NCBI GenBank assembly: GCA_003956705.1
Contig: QZCP01000104.1
Location: 57,136 to 121,135 of the forward strand
Reading direction: 5' to 3'
DNA length: 64,000 bases
From: Brevipalpus yothersi
Lineage: Eukaryota; Arthropoda; Arachnida; Trombidiformes; Tenuipalpidae
Under the pieces are notes generated by a model. The model ran no database searches. It saw only the letters and a program-made list of their open reading frames with translations, and had not been told where the DNA came from. The translations under genes and the position numbers were made by a program. Shown here piece by piece: positions 47,408 through 59,782 of this stretch (positions are counted from its first letter, which is position 1; each line of letters starts with the position of its first letter).

Positions 47408-48907
47408 ATGTACAATATAATTGAGAAAAGAATGAATCAAACATATCGAAGTCAATATTTTGTACCTTCATATGCCAGAACGAATGTTCAAAAATCATGG
47501 TCTTGTAATTGCCCAGTCTTCGAAATAAATTTTTCCAACTCAATAAAGCTTTTTGGTTATATTTTGTGTAGTTTAGGTAAGAATTTTCAGCACAATATTT
47601 TTCCGATGGAATTTATTGAATTCTGGCCTATTTGATGAGTTATTAACTTTATTAACTTTATTAAATAACCGATTTTCTACAATCACGTAGGTTGTGGATA
47701 TCAAGTATGGAGTGTGGTTTCTCAATATTTATTATTTGAAACCATTGTCGAATCAACGATAGGTCGACCGAAACATTTTGTTCCACCTTCCGTTTCAATT
47801 TGTTTGCCTTACCTACACATTGTTAATTATTCTCTTTTGCTATCTGAATATCCTGATCTGAATCAATTCATCAATCGTCTAGTTCAAATGTCAAATGAAA
47901 ATGATGCTGATTCATTGGAGAGAATTCTTCGACAAAATCATTCAATTCTGGAGCAAATTGATTTCTATCTTCATGAAAAATATTCCATCAACAGAATAAT
48001 GAGCTTAACCATGGATATAGATTCTCTTCTTTCGAAATGCCGATCATTAGTGCCAGATAAATATGGGTTAGAACCTTGTTCTAATTTATCCAAAGTTCAA
48101 ACTTTCGTCAAAGATGATCTGAAATGTTTCCAGTTCACGATAGATACATTGAATGGTGAACCAGTTAAATATGACCTGCAAAAACTATTCTATTATCAAT
48201 ATCCTGATATATTTCTATTCCGATTCGAATTCATCCACATTCATCCATCAATAAATCGTCTAGTGATCTATGTTCACCCACCATATCGATTGCCTGCTGG
48301 TCGAAGTGATGTACCGTTAGAAATAAATTCTCCTACCCAATACATGGGATATAATGTTACATTTTCGAGAACATCGAATAAATTGCTGCCAGCACCTTAC
48401 AAAACTAATTGTCACCGATATGAGGACAGTAGGAATCAAGAGATAGATCGATGTATTATAAAAGAAACTATACACAAGTGTGGATATGTTGCACCATGGA
48501 CTGTTTTGTCTACCAATAGTTCGATACGAAAATTTCATCGATTCAGAGTTCCCATAGAATATACTGACTTTTTGCTCAATATTTCAAGTGAATGTTACAC
48601 CAAATTTTCTGAACCCGATTGTCTATCGGAAGAATTTCGACCGGAAATGGTCTCCATCAACAGAAGTCATGCTAATGGTTCATTTGGAATCGATATTCTT
48701 TTGCCCACATCAATGGATGTGCGAAATGTGGTTAAACCAGCTCGAACCAAAATAGACCTATTTGTTTATATTGTTTCAGTTTTGGGTTTCTGGTTTGGTG
48801 TTTATGTGGCTGGTATATTTACTCTTGCTCGTTCCATTCGAGATCTAATATTTCCTCGGCAAAAAGTTTCATTCATTCAGCCAATATATTGGAAAACTAG
48901 AGTCTAA
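47408..48907 (+). CDS. DEG/ENaC-like channel I
   Basis: Exons 47408-47576 and 47691-48907 (461 aa). The upstream frame gives a possible cytosolic N-terminus of about 45 residues with 'MYNIIEKRMNQTYRS'; alternative Met at 47432. 'GCGYQVWSVVSQYLLFETI', 'PPSVSICLPYLHIVNYSLLL', 'VKDDLKCFQF', 'LFYYQYPDIFLFRFEF', 'DSRNQEIDRCI' and 'SEPDCLSEEF' mark subfamily 2. The second helix 'VSVLGFWFGVYVAGIF' has filter G-V-Y. It shares 'ETIHKCGYVAPW' with channel M ('ESLRKCGYVPPW'), an extra cysteine found only in these two. Confidence 0.85.
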
Positions 48908-49859
48908 TCGAAACATTTTCTCTCTCAACTTTTTGAGGGTTTTTTTCTGGTTACTTACAGCCCATCACTCAAAATTGTGTGCATAGTTTTAAACCTCTTG
49001 AGTTGAACAGATCAACTCAGAATATTACATGTAATGAAAATTCGGATACTGTAATGTACTATCCAAGGCTCAACCAAGGATTTGTTGATAGATTCAACTG
49101 ATGGACTTTTGAACCCATAATATGAATGTTGGGTTCCCATAAAATGGGTTTTGTTAGTTTCGGTTCATCAGCAACTTGCTCATATTTTGTTAATTTTTTG
49201 GGTATCTTAGTTGTGTTTAGACTTTTATCTTATCACTTCCCTACATTTCCTGTATTGATGGATTGATTATCGTTTTTCAGTGTGTTGACTGTTTCTTATT
49301 AATATTTTGAAATAGGGATTAGCTGATTGAAGGCGTCTGTTTTCATATTGAAAAATTGGTGAATTTACTCTGTAGAGATTTGATTGAAATCTTTTTCTAT
49401 TTGTTGTCAATTTGATTGTGACAATGTTTTGATCCTCTCTCCATACAAATAGATTGGGCTTTTGTGTTTATCCCAACATATGGATTGGTAAGATTCATCA
49501 ACTTTTTTTATTTATTTAGATAGCTCACTAGAAGGTACTAATTAACTAGAGTGTCATTTCTAGGTCTATTAACCATTGGACACCAATTCGAACAAAATTT
49601 ATCCGATCAACATTGCATAGAATAGGATTACAAGTGGTCCTGGTACCGAAAAGATCTTTCTCATCAATCGAAAATGAATTACACGTGGACGAGACTATGC
49701 CCCGAAAATATCTCTCCAGATTGTCCTGTCTGTTGGATTGTCTACATCGATCTGGTCATTCTTTCAACTTTTGATCCTGGGATAAGCGTTCCAGTACCAC
49801 AGATTGATCACTCAAATGTCATTTCAACAATCAATCTCAATGATTAGGAATGATTAGAT
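48908..49859. other. Spacer between channels I and J
   Basis: T-rich, no supported gene or repeat. Confidence 0.4.
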
Positions 49860-51358
49860 ATGGCGGCCCAGCTGAAAGATTTCGCGAGATCTGGTGTCTA
49901 CTTACTATGCTTTTTGGGTGAGATTTTCTTGGTATAAAACAGAATTGAAATAAGTTTTCTCATTCGTTATCAATTAACGCTCATGTTTTCGATTTATCAG
50001 GTTGTGGGTACCAAGTGTACACTGTGGTATCTCACTATTTGATGTATGATACTGTTGTCGAGTCAACCATCGTCCGACCAAAGTATCTCATTCCACCAGA
50101 TGTTTCCATTTGTTTTCCATATCTCAAGATTATTGATTATACACTGGCTTTCAGGAAGATTCCTGGTCTTGAGAGGACAGTTCGAAAATTTGGACCACTT
50201 GGAATTGGTCATAGTACTGATGAATTGGTGGTAGCGTTGGAGAGGAATCTCTCTTTCCAGGAAAATTTTTACGATTTCTTACATGAACGATATACTTTGG
50301 ATAGAATAATAAGTATTACCCGAGGCCTTGATTCACTACTGACCAAGTGTAAATCTTTGGTTCCTGGTGAATATGATCTTGGACCGTGTATGGATCCTTC
50401 AAGATTTCAGACGTTCGTTAAAGATGATCTGAAATGTTTCCAATTCACAGTTGGAACACTTAATGGAGAAAATTATCAATACGATCTGCAACAATTGTTC
50501 TACTGGCAATATCCGGACATATATCTTTATCGAATCAAATTTACTAATATTGATCCATCAACCAGACGCTGTATCGTGTATGTTCATCCACCAGATCGAT
50601 GGCCTGCTGGTCGAAGTGATGTGAGAGTGAAAATTCGATATCCACTTCGATGGAAAAGTTATGATATCTCTTACACAAGGTATCTCAAGAAACTCTTGCC
50701 GACACCATACAAGAGCAATTGTGCCAACTATCCAGGTAGCAGTCGAAATCTGGAAATAGATAATTGTATTATCAGAAGAGCAATTGTGAAACCAGGATAT
50801 ACACCTCCATGGATTATCTTACCATGCAACAGTTCAGTGAGAGCATCTCGACTCTCAGCAATCTCAAGTACAGATCGAAAATATCTCAACAAAATAACCA
50901 AAAAATGTTTCCTTGAGATACCTCAAAGTGATTGTACAACGGAAGAATATACACCCCAATTGATTTCGATGAGTGAAAAAAGTGGTGATACCTCATTTGG
51001 AATTGATATTGTTTTTCCCACATCATTGGATGTCATCAATATATACAAACCAGCTCGAACTGAGATCGATCTATTCGTTTACATTGTCTCTGTATTGGGC
51101 TTTTGGTTCGGTGTCCATGTGGCTGCTATACTTCAGATCACTGATCTTTTTCAAAATTTACCAAGTTTGCCTTTCACTTGTCCCAATTTTCGTCGTGAAT
51201 CTTCGAGTATCATGTCGAAGAAGAAATTCAAATTTAACCATGAACTTCAAGTGTTTGAAAATGTTCATGAGAATCGGTGTTATGATTACGAAACTTGGGC
51301 CAGGCCAGCCTCACTTTTTTCAAGTAAGAGGATCCAATCTATTTTTGAGGCTAGATGA
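49860..51358 (+). CDS. DEG/ENaC-like channel J
   Basis: Two exons, 49860-49917 and 50001-51358 (471 aa). N-terminus 'MAAQLKDFARSGVYLLCFL'. 'GCGYQVYTVVSHYLMYDTV', 'PPDVSICFPYLKIIDYTLAF', 'LFYWQYPDIYLYRIKF' and 'IPQSDCTTEEY' mark subfamily 2. 'GSSRNLEIDNCI' has a one-residue insertion and Gln to Leu. The second helix 'VSVLGFWFGVHVAAIL' has His at the filter position. A tail of about 75 residues, basic then aromatic ('ENRCYDYETWARPASLF'), is unique in the array; a spliced alternative end cannot be excluded (AAG|GTAAG-like CAAGTAAG at 51322). Confidence 0.85.
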
Positions 51359-52324
51359 AATGCCTATGATTTATTGATTGCTGTTGTCGAATCGATCATC
51401 AACATGATCTACGGGAAACCTAATCATCTCTCTCGATTATCATCACATTTTGCTTAATGTCTCTTAATTTACTAGACAGTTGCCTTGTCTCTTATCCAAA
51501 CTCTGTAATTTAAAGTATGTCATGAAAATATAAACAATCGTATCTCAAATTTCCAACTGTATTTAGTTGATCATAGGCCAACACCGACATAATTCAATTC
51601 CTACTTGAGTTGCATAGTGTTCGGTCGTATGAACATATAAATTTTGCTGATAACAACTTTATTTTACAAATAATGTTCTATTTTTTTGTTTTAAATTTCA
51701 AATTTTATCTTCTCTCAAGTGAATTTGACACTCTTGAGCAAAGCTACTAAACAGTAAACTAAACTCTGCCAAACTCTTGGTTTGTCAAAATAAGAGTTGC
51801 GTAAATACTTTGGCAAGTTTTGGTGGAAAAAGAGATTCGAATTTTTCTTCTCTAATAAAAATGAAAAATTACTACAAAATGCTTAGAAATTCCAAAGTGA
51901 TTCTCAATGGAACTTACAGACTCAGGAATTGAGCCAACCAGACAGATTGTTAGCTGGTTAGAATCGATTGAATTTATCATTAGCAACATATTCGTTCAGC
52001 TGGCACCGAGACAGAATAACTTGGCTCTACTCATTACATCGACAATTCATTAAAAACTTATTCTCTCCGATAATGAGAAAACCTGAGAGTAAGTATCATG
52101 AGATGAGTCTGGAAACCAGTACAAAAGAGATTAATTATATCATCTGGGTGAAGTTATACTCGAACCAAAAAAAAGTTTAACACAGTCGTATCAAAAATTC
52201 ATTGTCACTACGTTCAGTGGAAATGACTCGAGTTTGTGGTTTTCACAATTTTGACATTCATGATAGATCAAAATTGAACTTCAAATCCTCTCATTGAAAA
52301 ATAGAAAAAATCATCACTACCACA
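51359..52324. other. Spacer between channels J and K
   Basis: 51965-52060 resembles 56620-56730 upstream of channel M (shared ATCGATTGA-TTTATCA, AATAACTTGGCT, CATTACAT). No gene. Confidence 0.5.
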
Positions 52325-53667
52325 ATGACGCTAACCTCAAACTTGATGAGATATGGTGGATATTGTTTTTGCTTTTTAGGTGAGATTGATTATGAAAACT
52401 TATCGAATTTATTGATTTTACTCTATTAATTACATTTTTTTCACTCTCATCCGAAGGTTGTTCTTATCAAATATGGACTGTGGTAGCTGATTATCTACTA
52501 TACGAAACCATCAACGAATCACTCATATTTCGACCAGAATTTTTTCTTCCACCAGATGTTTCCATTTGTTTTCCATATCTTCAAATTATCAATTATTCAT
52601 TAGCTTTCAATAAGCTTTCTGGTGTGAAGGAATCCATTCTTCTCAAACTTGGCCCACAATTCAATGAAAGTGATAGTGATGAATCGCTAGAAGTGGCTGT
52701 GAAGCAGAACGATTCTGTACTAGCATTTTTTCATGAACAACTATTTGACCATCATTTTATCAAAGAAATAATGAGTGTGACACTTGGACTCGATTCGATT
52801 CTGGTCAATTGTGCTTCTCTGGTTCCTGGTCAATATGCTCTCGGTCCCTGTATGAATACAGAATTTCGAAGCTATGTTAAAGATGATCTCAAGTGTTTCC
52901 AATTCAAATTGGAAGGAGATAGATACAAATATGATCTTGAACAATTGTACTATTGGCAATATCCACATGTTTATCTATATCGTATCAAGTTTGCCAACAT
53001 TGATCCTTCACTTGAACGTATGGTAATCTATATACATCCACCAAATCGATGGCCAGCCGGCCGAACTGATTTGCCATTGGTTATCATTACTCCTGCCCAA
53101 AGAACAGGCTACAATATAACGTTTTCACGGTCTTATAGCCAAGTGTTACCATCACCATACGAAACAGATTGTCACAATTATCGGTACAGTCGTAATCAAG
53201 AGATTGATCGATGCTCTCTGGAAAAAATACTTGAGTGGATTGGAGTAGCACCACCATGGTTAACTGTGCCCACCAATAGTGCATTTAAAACATTTCGTCG
53301 TGCTGTATATACCAAAGAAGAATTTGCACCATTCAATGAAGTGGCTAAAAAGTGTTTTAACACATTTCCTCAGCCTGATTGTATAACCGAAGAATTTAAG
53401 CCTCAGTTGACGGCAGCTCAATTCGAGTTTAATAATGGTTCCTTCGATGTTGATATCAATTTACCGACATCATTGGATGTTGAAAATTACATGAAGCCAG
53501 CTCGTACCAAGATCGATCTGTTTATTTATATTGTGAATCTCTTGGGTTTCTGGTTTGGTATTCATGTTGCTGCCCTATTCAGTGTAACTAAAAAGGTTCG
53601 AGAAGTAAAAAAATTACAGCATACACTTTTGGAGAAAATGAATATTCCGATGGAATCAAGTCAGTAA
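52325..53667 (+). CDS. DEG/ENaC-like channel K
   Basis: Two exons, 52325-52379 and 52457-53667 (421 aa). 'MTLTSNLMRYGGYCFCFL' then 'GCSYQIWTVVADYLLYETI'. 'PPDVSICFPYLQIINYSLAF' and 'LEQLYYWQYPHVYLYRIKF'; 'NRWPAGRTDLPLVI' (all of J-M have Trp here). 'YSRNQEIDRCSLEKI' and 'PQPDCITEEF' follow. It closely matches channel L over the whole length, including 'GVAPPWLT'. The second helix 'VNLLGFWFGIHVAALF' has His at the filter position. Tail of about 25 residues. Confidence 0.88.
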
Positions 53668-54300
53668 GGAATTTTTTTCAAATCACTGATACTTAACATT
53701 TTCTTGTCTCCTCTTTACGACACATGAATACATGATATACCAAACAGAGTATGAACGTTCTTTTCTTCTGTGTTATTATTGATTTACCTTCGACAAACCC
53801 TCACCTCATTTTGCAGCTAACTTTTCGCATTCAAAGAAGACAAACTTTCAATTTACGTGATAAGAAAAAAAAGTTGTCCTGAACGTTTTTCTACATCTTG
53901 AAACAGAGAAAATGTACCTGATAGACACATTGACCAATTGATTCTATTCTCTCAAGAAACAATTCATAAAAAATACATTGAAAATGAACAGAAAGGGTTC
54001 AAAATGAGCGTAATAATATATGTAGGTATCATGAGAGCACTTTTCGAACATGGAATCACTTGATAAAATTGAATTTCGTGACCAACAGCTTTTGTCTCAT
54101 CACAATTTGGATTGATCAACTTAAGTAAAGTCAACAAAACAGCGATTAACTTAAACTTCAACATCCACTGTGCGTCGGAGGATTAATTTGTTGTTCGACT
54201 GCTCTTAAGCCTCAAATGTCCCATGTATTGAAATGTTCACTTCGATCACTACCAATGCTGGTCTGACAATTTTTTCTGGAGTAGATATATTTCCACCAGA
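53668..54300. other. Spacer between channels K and L
   Basis: 54052-54130 matches 56784-56880 upstream of channel M over about 80 bp, including ATCACTTGATAAAATTGAAT followed by TTCGTGACCAA identical in both. In this copy the match forms a 21-codon ORF starting ATG at 54050 and ending in TGA, reminiscent of an upstream ORF. Confidence 0.6.
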
Positions 54301-55676
54301 ATGATTTTTCTTTTGAATTTGTTCAGATTTTGTGGCTATCTTGTATGTTTTTTAGGTAAGATAAATCATCAGTTTTCCAATTTTTCTCGAAAATTAGCCT
54401 ATGAACTCTGTCCACAGATTAAAAGTTATCTAATTTAACTATTCCAACTAATGTCTCAGGCTGTTCTTATCAAATATGGACTGTGGTGTCTCACTATCTA
54501 CTATATGAAACTATCATGGAATCGCTCATGTTTCGACCCAAATTTTTTGTTGCTCCAGATGTATCCATATGTTTTCCATTTATTCAAATACTTAACTATT
54601 CATTGGCCTTCACACAGCTTCCTGGCTTGAAAGATGCTCTTCTTCAAGAACTTGGACCGCATTTCGACAGTAATATAAGTGAATCTTTAGAAAAAGTTGT
54701 GAAGAAAAATGATTCTTTACTTTCATTTTTCTATGATAATCTTCTAGGACATCATTCGATTCGTGATATCATGAATGTTACCAATGAGCTTGATTCAATG
54801 CTCATCAGTTGTGTCTCTCTGGTTCCTGGTCAATATTCTCTGGGCCCTTGTGTGAACACTTCCCAATTCGATACCTTTGTCAAAGATGATCTCAAGTGTT
54901 TCCAATTCAAATCACATGGAAACAGGTATAAATATGATCTAGAGCAACTGTACACTTGGCAATATCCGTATGTTTATATGTTTCGCATCAAATTCGCCAA
55001 CATTGATCCATTAATTGAACGTATGGTCATCTACATACATCCACGGAATCGATGGCCAGCAGCTCGAACTGATATTCCATTGATCATCTTTTTTCCTGTT
55101 CAAAAATCCGGATATAGTATAGCATTTTCACGATCTTACATTCAACTGTTACCAGCACCGTATCAAACCGATTGTCGCAATTATCGCCATAGTCGTAATC
55201 AAGAGATTGATCAATGTGCCGTAGAGGTGTACGAGAATTGGAATGGAGTTGCTCCACCATGGTTAACTTTGCCCACCAACAGCTCATTCCGAACATTTCG
55301 GCGTACTATAATGACCCTAGAAGAATTTACACCATTCAATAATGTGGCTCTAGATTGTTTCTCCAAAATTCTACAGCCTGATTGTGTTACCGAGGAATTC
55401 AAGCCTCAATTGACTGGCAGTGCTCGTACCAATTCTTCTGATGGCTCTTTTCGCATTGATATCAGTTTACCAACTTCATTGGATGTTGAAAATTACATGA
55501 GACCAGCTCGTACAAAAATTGATCTATTCATTTATATTGTATCACTTTTGGGTTTCTGGTTTGGTATTCATATTGCCACTTTATTCAGAGTACACAAAAA
55601 AGTTAAGAAAGTCAAAAAGTTTCACAGTACACTGCGAAAAAGTATGAGTATTCAGAGTGAATCAAATGAGCCATGA
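54301..55676 (+). CDS. DEG/ENaC-like channel L
   Basis: Two exons, 54301-54355 and 54460-55676 (423 aa). Exon 1 'MIFLLNLFRFCGYLVCFL' is nearly the same as channel M's. 'APDVSICFPFIQILNYSLAF', 'VKDDLKCFQF', 'NRWPAARTDIPLII' (Gly to Ala in the otherwise constant AGRTD), 'HSRNQEIDQC' and 'LQPDCVTEEF'. The second helix 'VSLLGFWFGIHIATLF' has His at the filter position. The best overall match is channel K, so K and L look like a recent duplicate pair. Confidence 0.88.
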
Positions 55677-57054
55677 ATTTTCATCCAGTCGACGAGCTTG
55701 ATTATCACGCCTTTTGATTGATACAATCTCAGCTGATCCTGGAAAAACTTGTGCAAGACAGTTGGTACTGTTGATGATACTCAATCTCTGGAAATTTCTA
55801 TTCTGATTAGCAACCGAGATCTATGGAATCGTGTGAATCTGTGTTCCGCTTTTTTGTGTCTGAAAAGTGAAAGTATGCAACAACATGCATCATATCACAC
55901 CTACTCCATTAACTTTTCCCAAAATTGAATTCTACTGTGACAAGAAAAGCCTGATGCACTATACAAACATCAAATTTTTTTGGTTCGAAATGAGCTAGAG
56001 CGCCCATTATCTGAGTTTTCATCGTTTGAGCCAAGAAATTATGATAATCATCTACAAATTTTTTTTCTCTCTCAACACTTTAGGAGAGTCAGAGATAGGA
56101 ATGTGTGCTATGAGGCTTAATAGTGTAACATTCTCAGCGTTCGACTGCGTGTTTAAGGCTGGATCTTTTTTCTCAACCCGACTTGGGAAACAATGAAACA
56201 CCAATAAAAACGTTTTTCTGTTCAGTTATTTCTTCTTCTTATCATGACTTATTGATCCTCATGAGCTACCCTGTAGCTACTTTGCAAATAAAGCTAGCAA
56301 ACGAGATTAAACTCTTATGATGAGCGATTGAAATAAGTATCCAGAACTTGGTGAAATATTTGCACATTGCTTGTATATTATCTCAGTTTGAATAAAACCT
56401 CAATCAAATTAGGGCAATTTCATTTAATTTTGAAATTGGGAAGACACTTCTCATCCAATGTTGTAATAATTTAGCTAATCAATTAATTTTTCGAGACTTT
56501 GGCTTCTTCAAATTAAGTCCCATTTTTTACAAATACTTCAAACCTCGACAAAGTTTCCGTTGATGCTATGATTTGATTATCTTCTATCTGAGTCAAGTTC
56601 AAGGTATAGGCTTGGCACAATCGATTGAGTTCATCAACGAGTCAGACATTTGGCTGGTGTACAGGGAAGTGAAAAATAACTTGGCTTCCATCATTACATT
56701 GCCACTTCATCAAAAATACATTCACAACCATGGTACGGCTCTGTATGAGTCTGAAGATATCACGAAAACAGTTTTCCAACACACAGAATCACTTGATAAA
56801 ATTGAATTTCGTGACCAAAAACATAACAGTTTCTGTCTCCTCATCATAATTAGAATTGATTAACTCTACTGTAGGTCAACAAAATACTAGGCTAAACAGA
56901 ACTTTATCATTCGATAGGAATTGAAATGAAAAGTGAATATTCTCAGTAGCTCGCGAGCCAGACCTCCTAATGATTAGTGTTTCATAATGTTCACCAGGAT
57001 TATTATCGACGTTAATTTGACCATTTATTCAAGAATAGATACATTTTCATCACG
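55677..57054. other. Spacer between channels L and M
   Basis: 1.4 kb; carries the two upstream blocks shared with K (56620-56730) and with L (56784-56887). A 96-codon frame at 56573-56863 runs through both blocks, but the related copies are not open in the same frame, so I do not call it. Confidence 0.5.
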
Positions 57055-58441
57055 ATGATATTCCTCTCCAATTTGGTCAGATTCTGTGGATATCTCGTAT
57101 GTTTTTTGGGTAAGCTGATTGATAATCACATGAAGTTGACTAGAACTAAGTTTTCAAATTGGTTTATAAGTTTATTCAATCTGATTAATAACTTCCATAG
57201 GTTGTGCATATCAAGTATGGACAGTGGTGTCTCATTATTTACAGTATGATTATATCATCGAATCAACAATTTCTCGACCCAAATTTTTTGTTCCACCAGA
57301 TGTATCAATTTGTTTTCCATATCTTCAAATAATCAACTATTCATTAGCTTTCACAAAACTTCCCGGCTTAAAAGATGCTCTTCTGTATCAACTTGGACCA
57401 CAGATTGAGAGCAATATTAGCGAATCACTTGAGGAAATTATACGAAAAAATGATTCCCTTTTAGGATTTTTTCACCACTATCTTCATGATCAGTATACTA
57501 TTGATAAAATAATCAGTGTCACCAATGAACTTGATCATCTCCTATCGAAGTGTACTTCTGTGGTTCCCGGTGAATATGCAGTGGGACCATGTGCTAATAC
57601 ATCAAATTTTAAGATTTTTGTGAAAGACAATCTGAAATGCTTCCAATTCACCATCGGAACAGTGAATGGTGTCCACTTTCAATACAATCTTCGACAACTC
57701 TACTACTATCAATATCCATATGTTTACCTATTTCGTATTCAATTTACCAATATAGATCCCGAGATGCAGCGTATTGCGATATACGTTCATCCGGCACATC
57801 GATGGCCTGCCGGCAGAACAGATATACCGTTAGAAATATTTTTTCCCGCTCGAAGTATTGGCTATAATATTACGTTTAGCCGATCCATGAATCAATTGTT
57901 GCCTGCACCGTACAAAGCTGATTGTCACACGTATCAAGATAGTCGAAATCAGGAAATTGATCGATGTACTATTCGAGAAAGCTTACGAAAGTGTGGATAT
58001 GTTCCACCTTGGATGACATTGGCAGCTAATAGTTCTATTCGAAAAATTCGACGAACCACAATTTCACCGGAAGATAATGATATTTTTCTCAACATATCTC
58101 ACACATGTTTTCTTCATTTTATGAAGCCCGATTGTTTGTTGGAAGAATTTCGACCAGAGCTGATATCAATTAACAGTAGTTACACAACAAATGATACTTT
58201 TGGAATCGATATCAATTTGCCCACATCACTGGATGTTGTCAACATTCTTAAGCCAGCTCGTACCGAAATCGATTTGTTTGTTTATATTGTGTCTGTATTG
58301 GGCTTTTGGTTTGGTATCTATGTTGCCTCCATATTTCGAGTTACCCGAAAGGTTGAGAACGTGAAGAAAATTCGACTTCCCTTCCAAAAACAAGGTTCGC
58401 AAACAGAATCAAGTCAAGATTACGAACTTCAATCTGGTTAG
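57055..58441 (+). CDS. DEG/ENaC-like channel M
   Basis: Two exons, 57055-57109 and 57201-58441 (431 aa). 'MIFLSNLVRFCGYLVCFL' then 'GCAYQVWTVVSHYLQYDYI'. 'PPDVSICFPYLQIINYSLAF', 'VKDNLKCFQF', 'YYYQYPYVYLFRIQF', 'AHRWPAGRTDIPLEI', 'DSRNQEIDRCTI' and 'MKPDCLLEEF' are the family marks. The second helix 'VSVLGFWFGIYVASIF' has filter G-I-Y. Many N-glycosylation sites (N-x-S/T) lie in the presumed extracellular region. Last gene of the array. Confidence 0.88.
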
Positions 58442-59782
58442 TGAATATTTTTCCATGTACATGTATCTATCTATATGAAATGCTGTTTAATTATCTTGCA
58501 TTGAGAACTTCTTGAAAAATGTTCCCAAGATTGTTTTTTTCAATTCTTCCAACTAGGTACATATCCGATATTCTCAACAACACAAGCCAACTGCATAGAA
58601 TAAATGGATCTCTACTTTAAAAAACTGAACTTACAATTGATTTTATCAAACCGATCTAACAAAATATGCAATTTCAGGAATCGGAACAAGTTGGAAGGTG
58701 TTCTATATGTTGCCTCACAAACTTTAGGAACTTTATTTTTAACATTGTCACCCCTGTAAAGGGCTCAATACTGTCTACCACGTCAAGAATGATATTCACT
58801 CTTAAATTGGTAGGCTCTGCGACAAGATCAATTCTTGTCCAAAAACCTTACTCAAGGAACTTACATTGATTGAACACATTCTAGAGCGCGAGATGCGAGA
58901 TCCTACGCAACATATAGCTGTTTTATTTAAGTTGACACAAACATTCTCATTCGATTGCTAATTATTATCATGGTCTCGAATTGGTTTTTCATGATCAATC
59001 AAAAACATAAAATATGTTATGAGATCAGGTGTTCATCTGTTTAGTATGTTATTTAAGAGCCATAATTCTATTTACAAAATGATCAAAACAATTTTTTGGA
59101 TCTGGTCTAGTCTAAATGTGTATCATGAATTCATGGCCATATTTATCCTCTTTGAAACCAGCTCGGAAATGTCCATGATAAGAGTTATCAGTCAGTTGAG
59201 TGAGAATATTTGTGTAAAACTTGAACAAAACGGCTGTAGTCTCAAGGAAATAAAATTGGCTCTGTTCGGATGCCTGATTATCGAGCGAACTTGCTCAACG
59301 AGATACTCTTTTAACTTATCAGTTATCAGATCTTTGCTTTTTCAAAATCAATCACTATTCACTCCTGTGTTATGGAACCGAGATAAAAAAATTTGATGCT
59401 AATTCTTATCTTGATTAAGGCTCTGCTCTAGAAACTAGTCCAATCTTGCAAAATTTGTGTGACTAATTCTTTATGTATCATCGACGATTTATTAGTACAA
59501 AATTCATCTTGCTTGGTTGGGTTGTTGAACTGATCTGTTGGAAAATCTCTAACACAACTTTTCCAACAAGAGCAGCTTGAATGTTTGAATAACAAGCAGA
59601 AAGAAGATGCAGGGAGACTGCAATGAGAGGGCAAATACCCAGTTATGGGAGATGAGATGTTCATTATATGAAGTGATCTCATGAGAGTTGATAAGATTCA
59701 TCCATTATCCACTTATTCCAGGATTTCCAATGGTCTGAATGAATTTCTCAATACATTCATCACTTGTTCTTTCCATACCTCT
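58442..59782. other. Spacer between the channel array and the acyltransferase-3 gene
   Basis: A 125-codon plus-strand frame (59019-59396) matches no family I recognise; one segment (about 59165-59235) resembles 63460-63525 weakly. Not called as a gene. Confidence 0.4.

Noticed and set aside
59019..59396. 125-codon plus-strand ORF
   Set aside because: Composition like the surrounding spacer, no motif or splice context. Only a weak local match to 63.46-63.53 kb.
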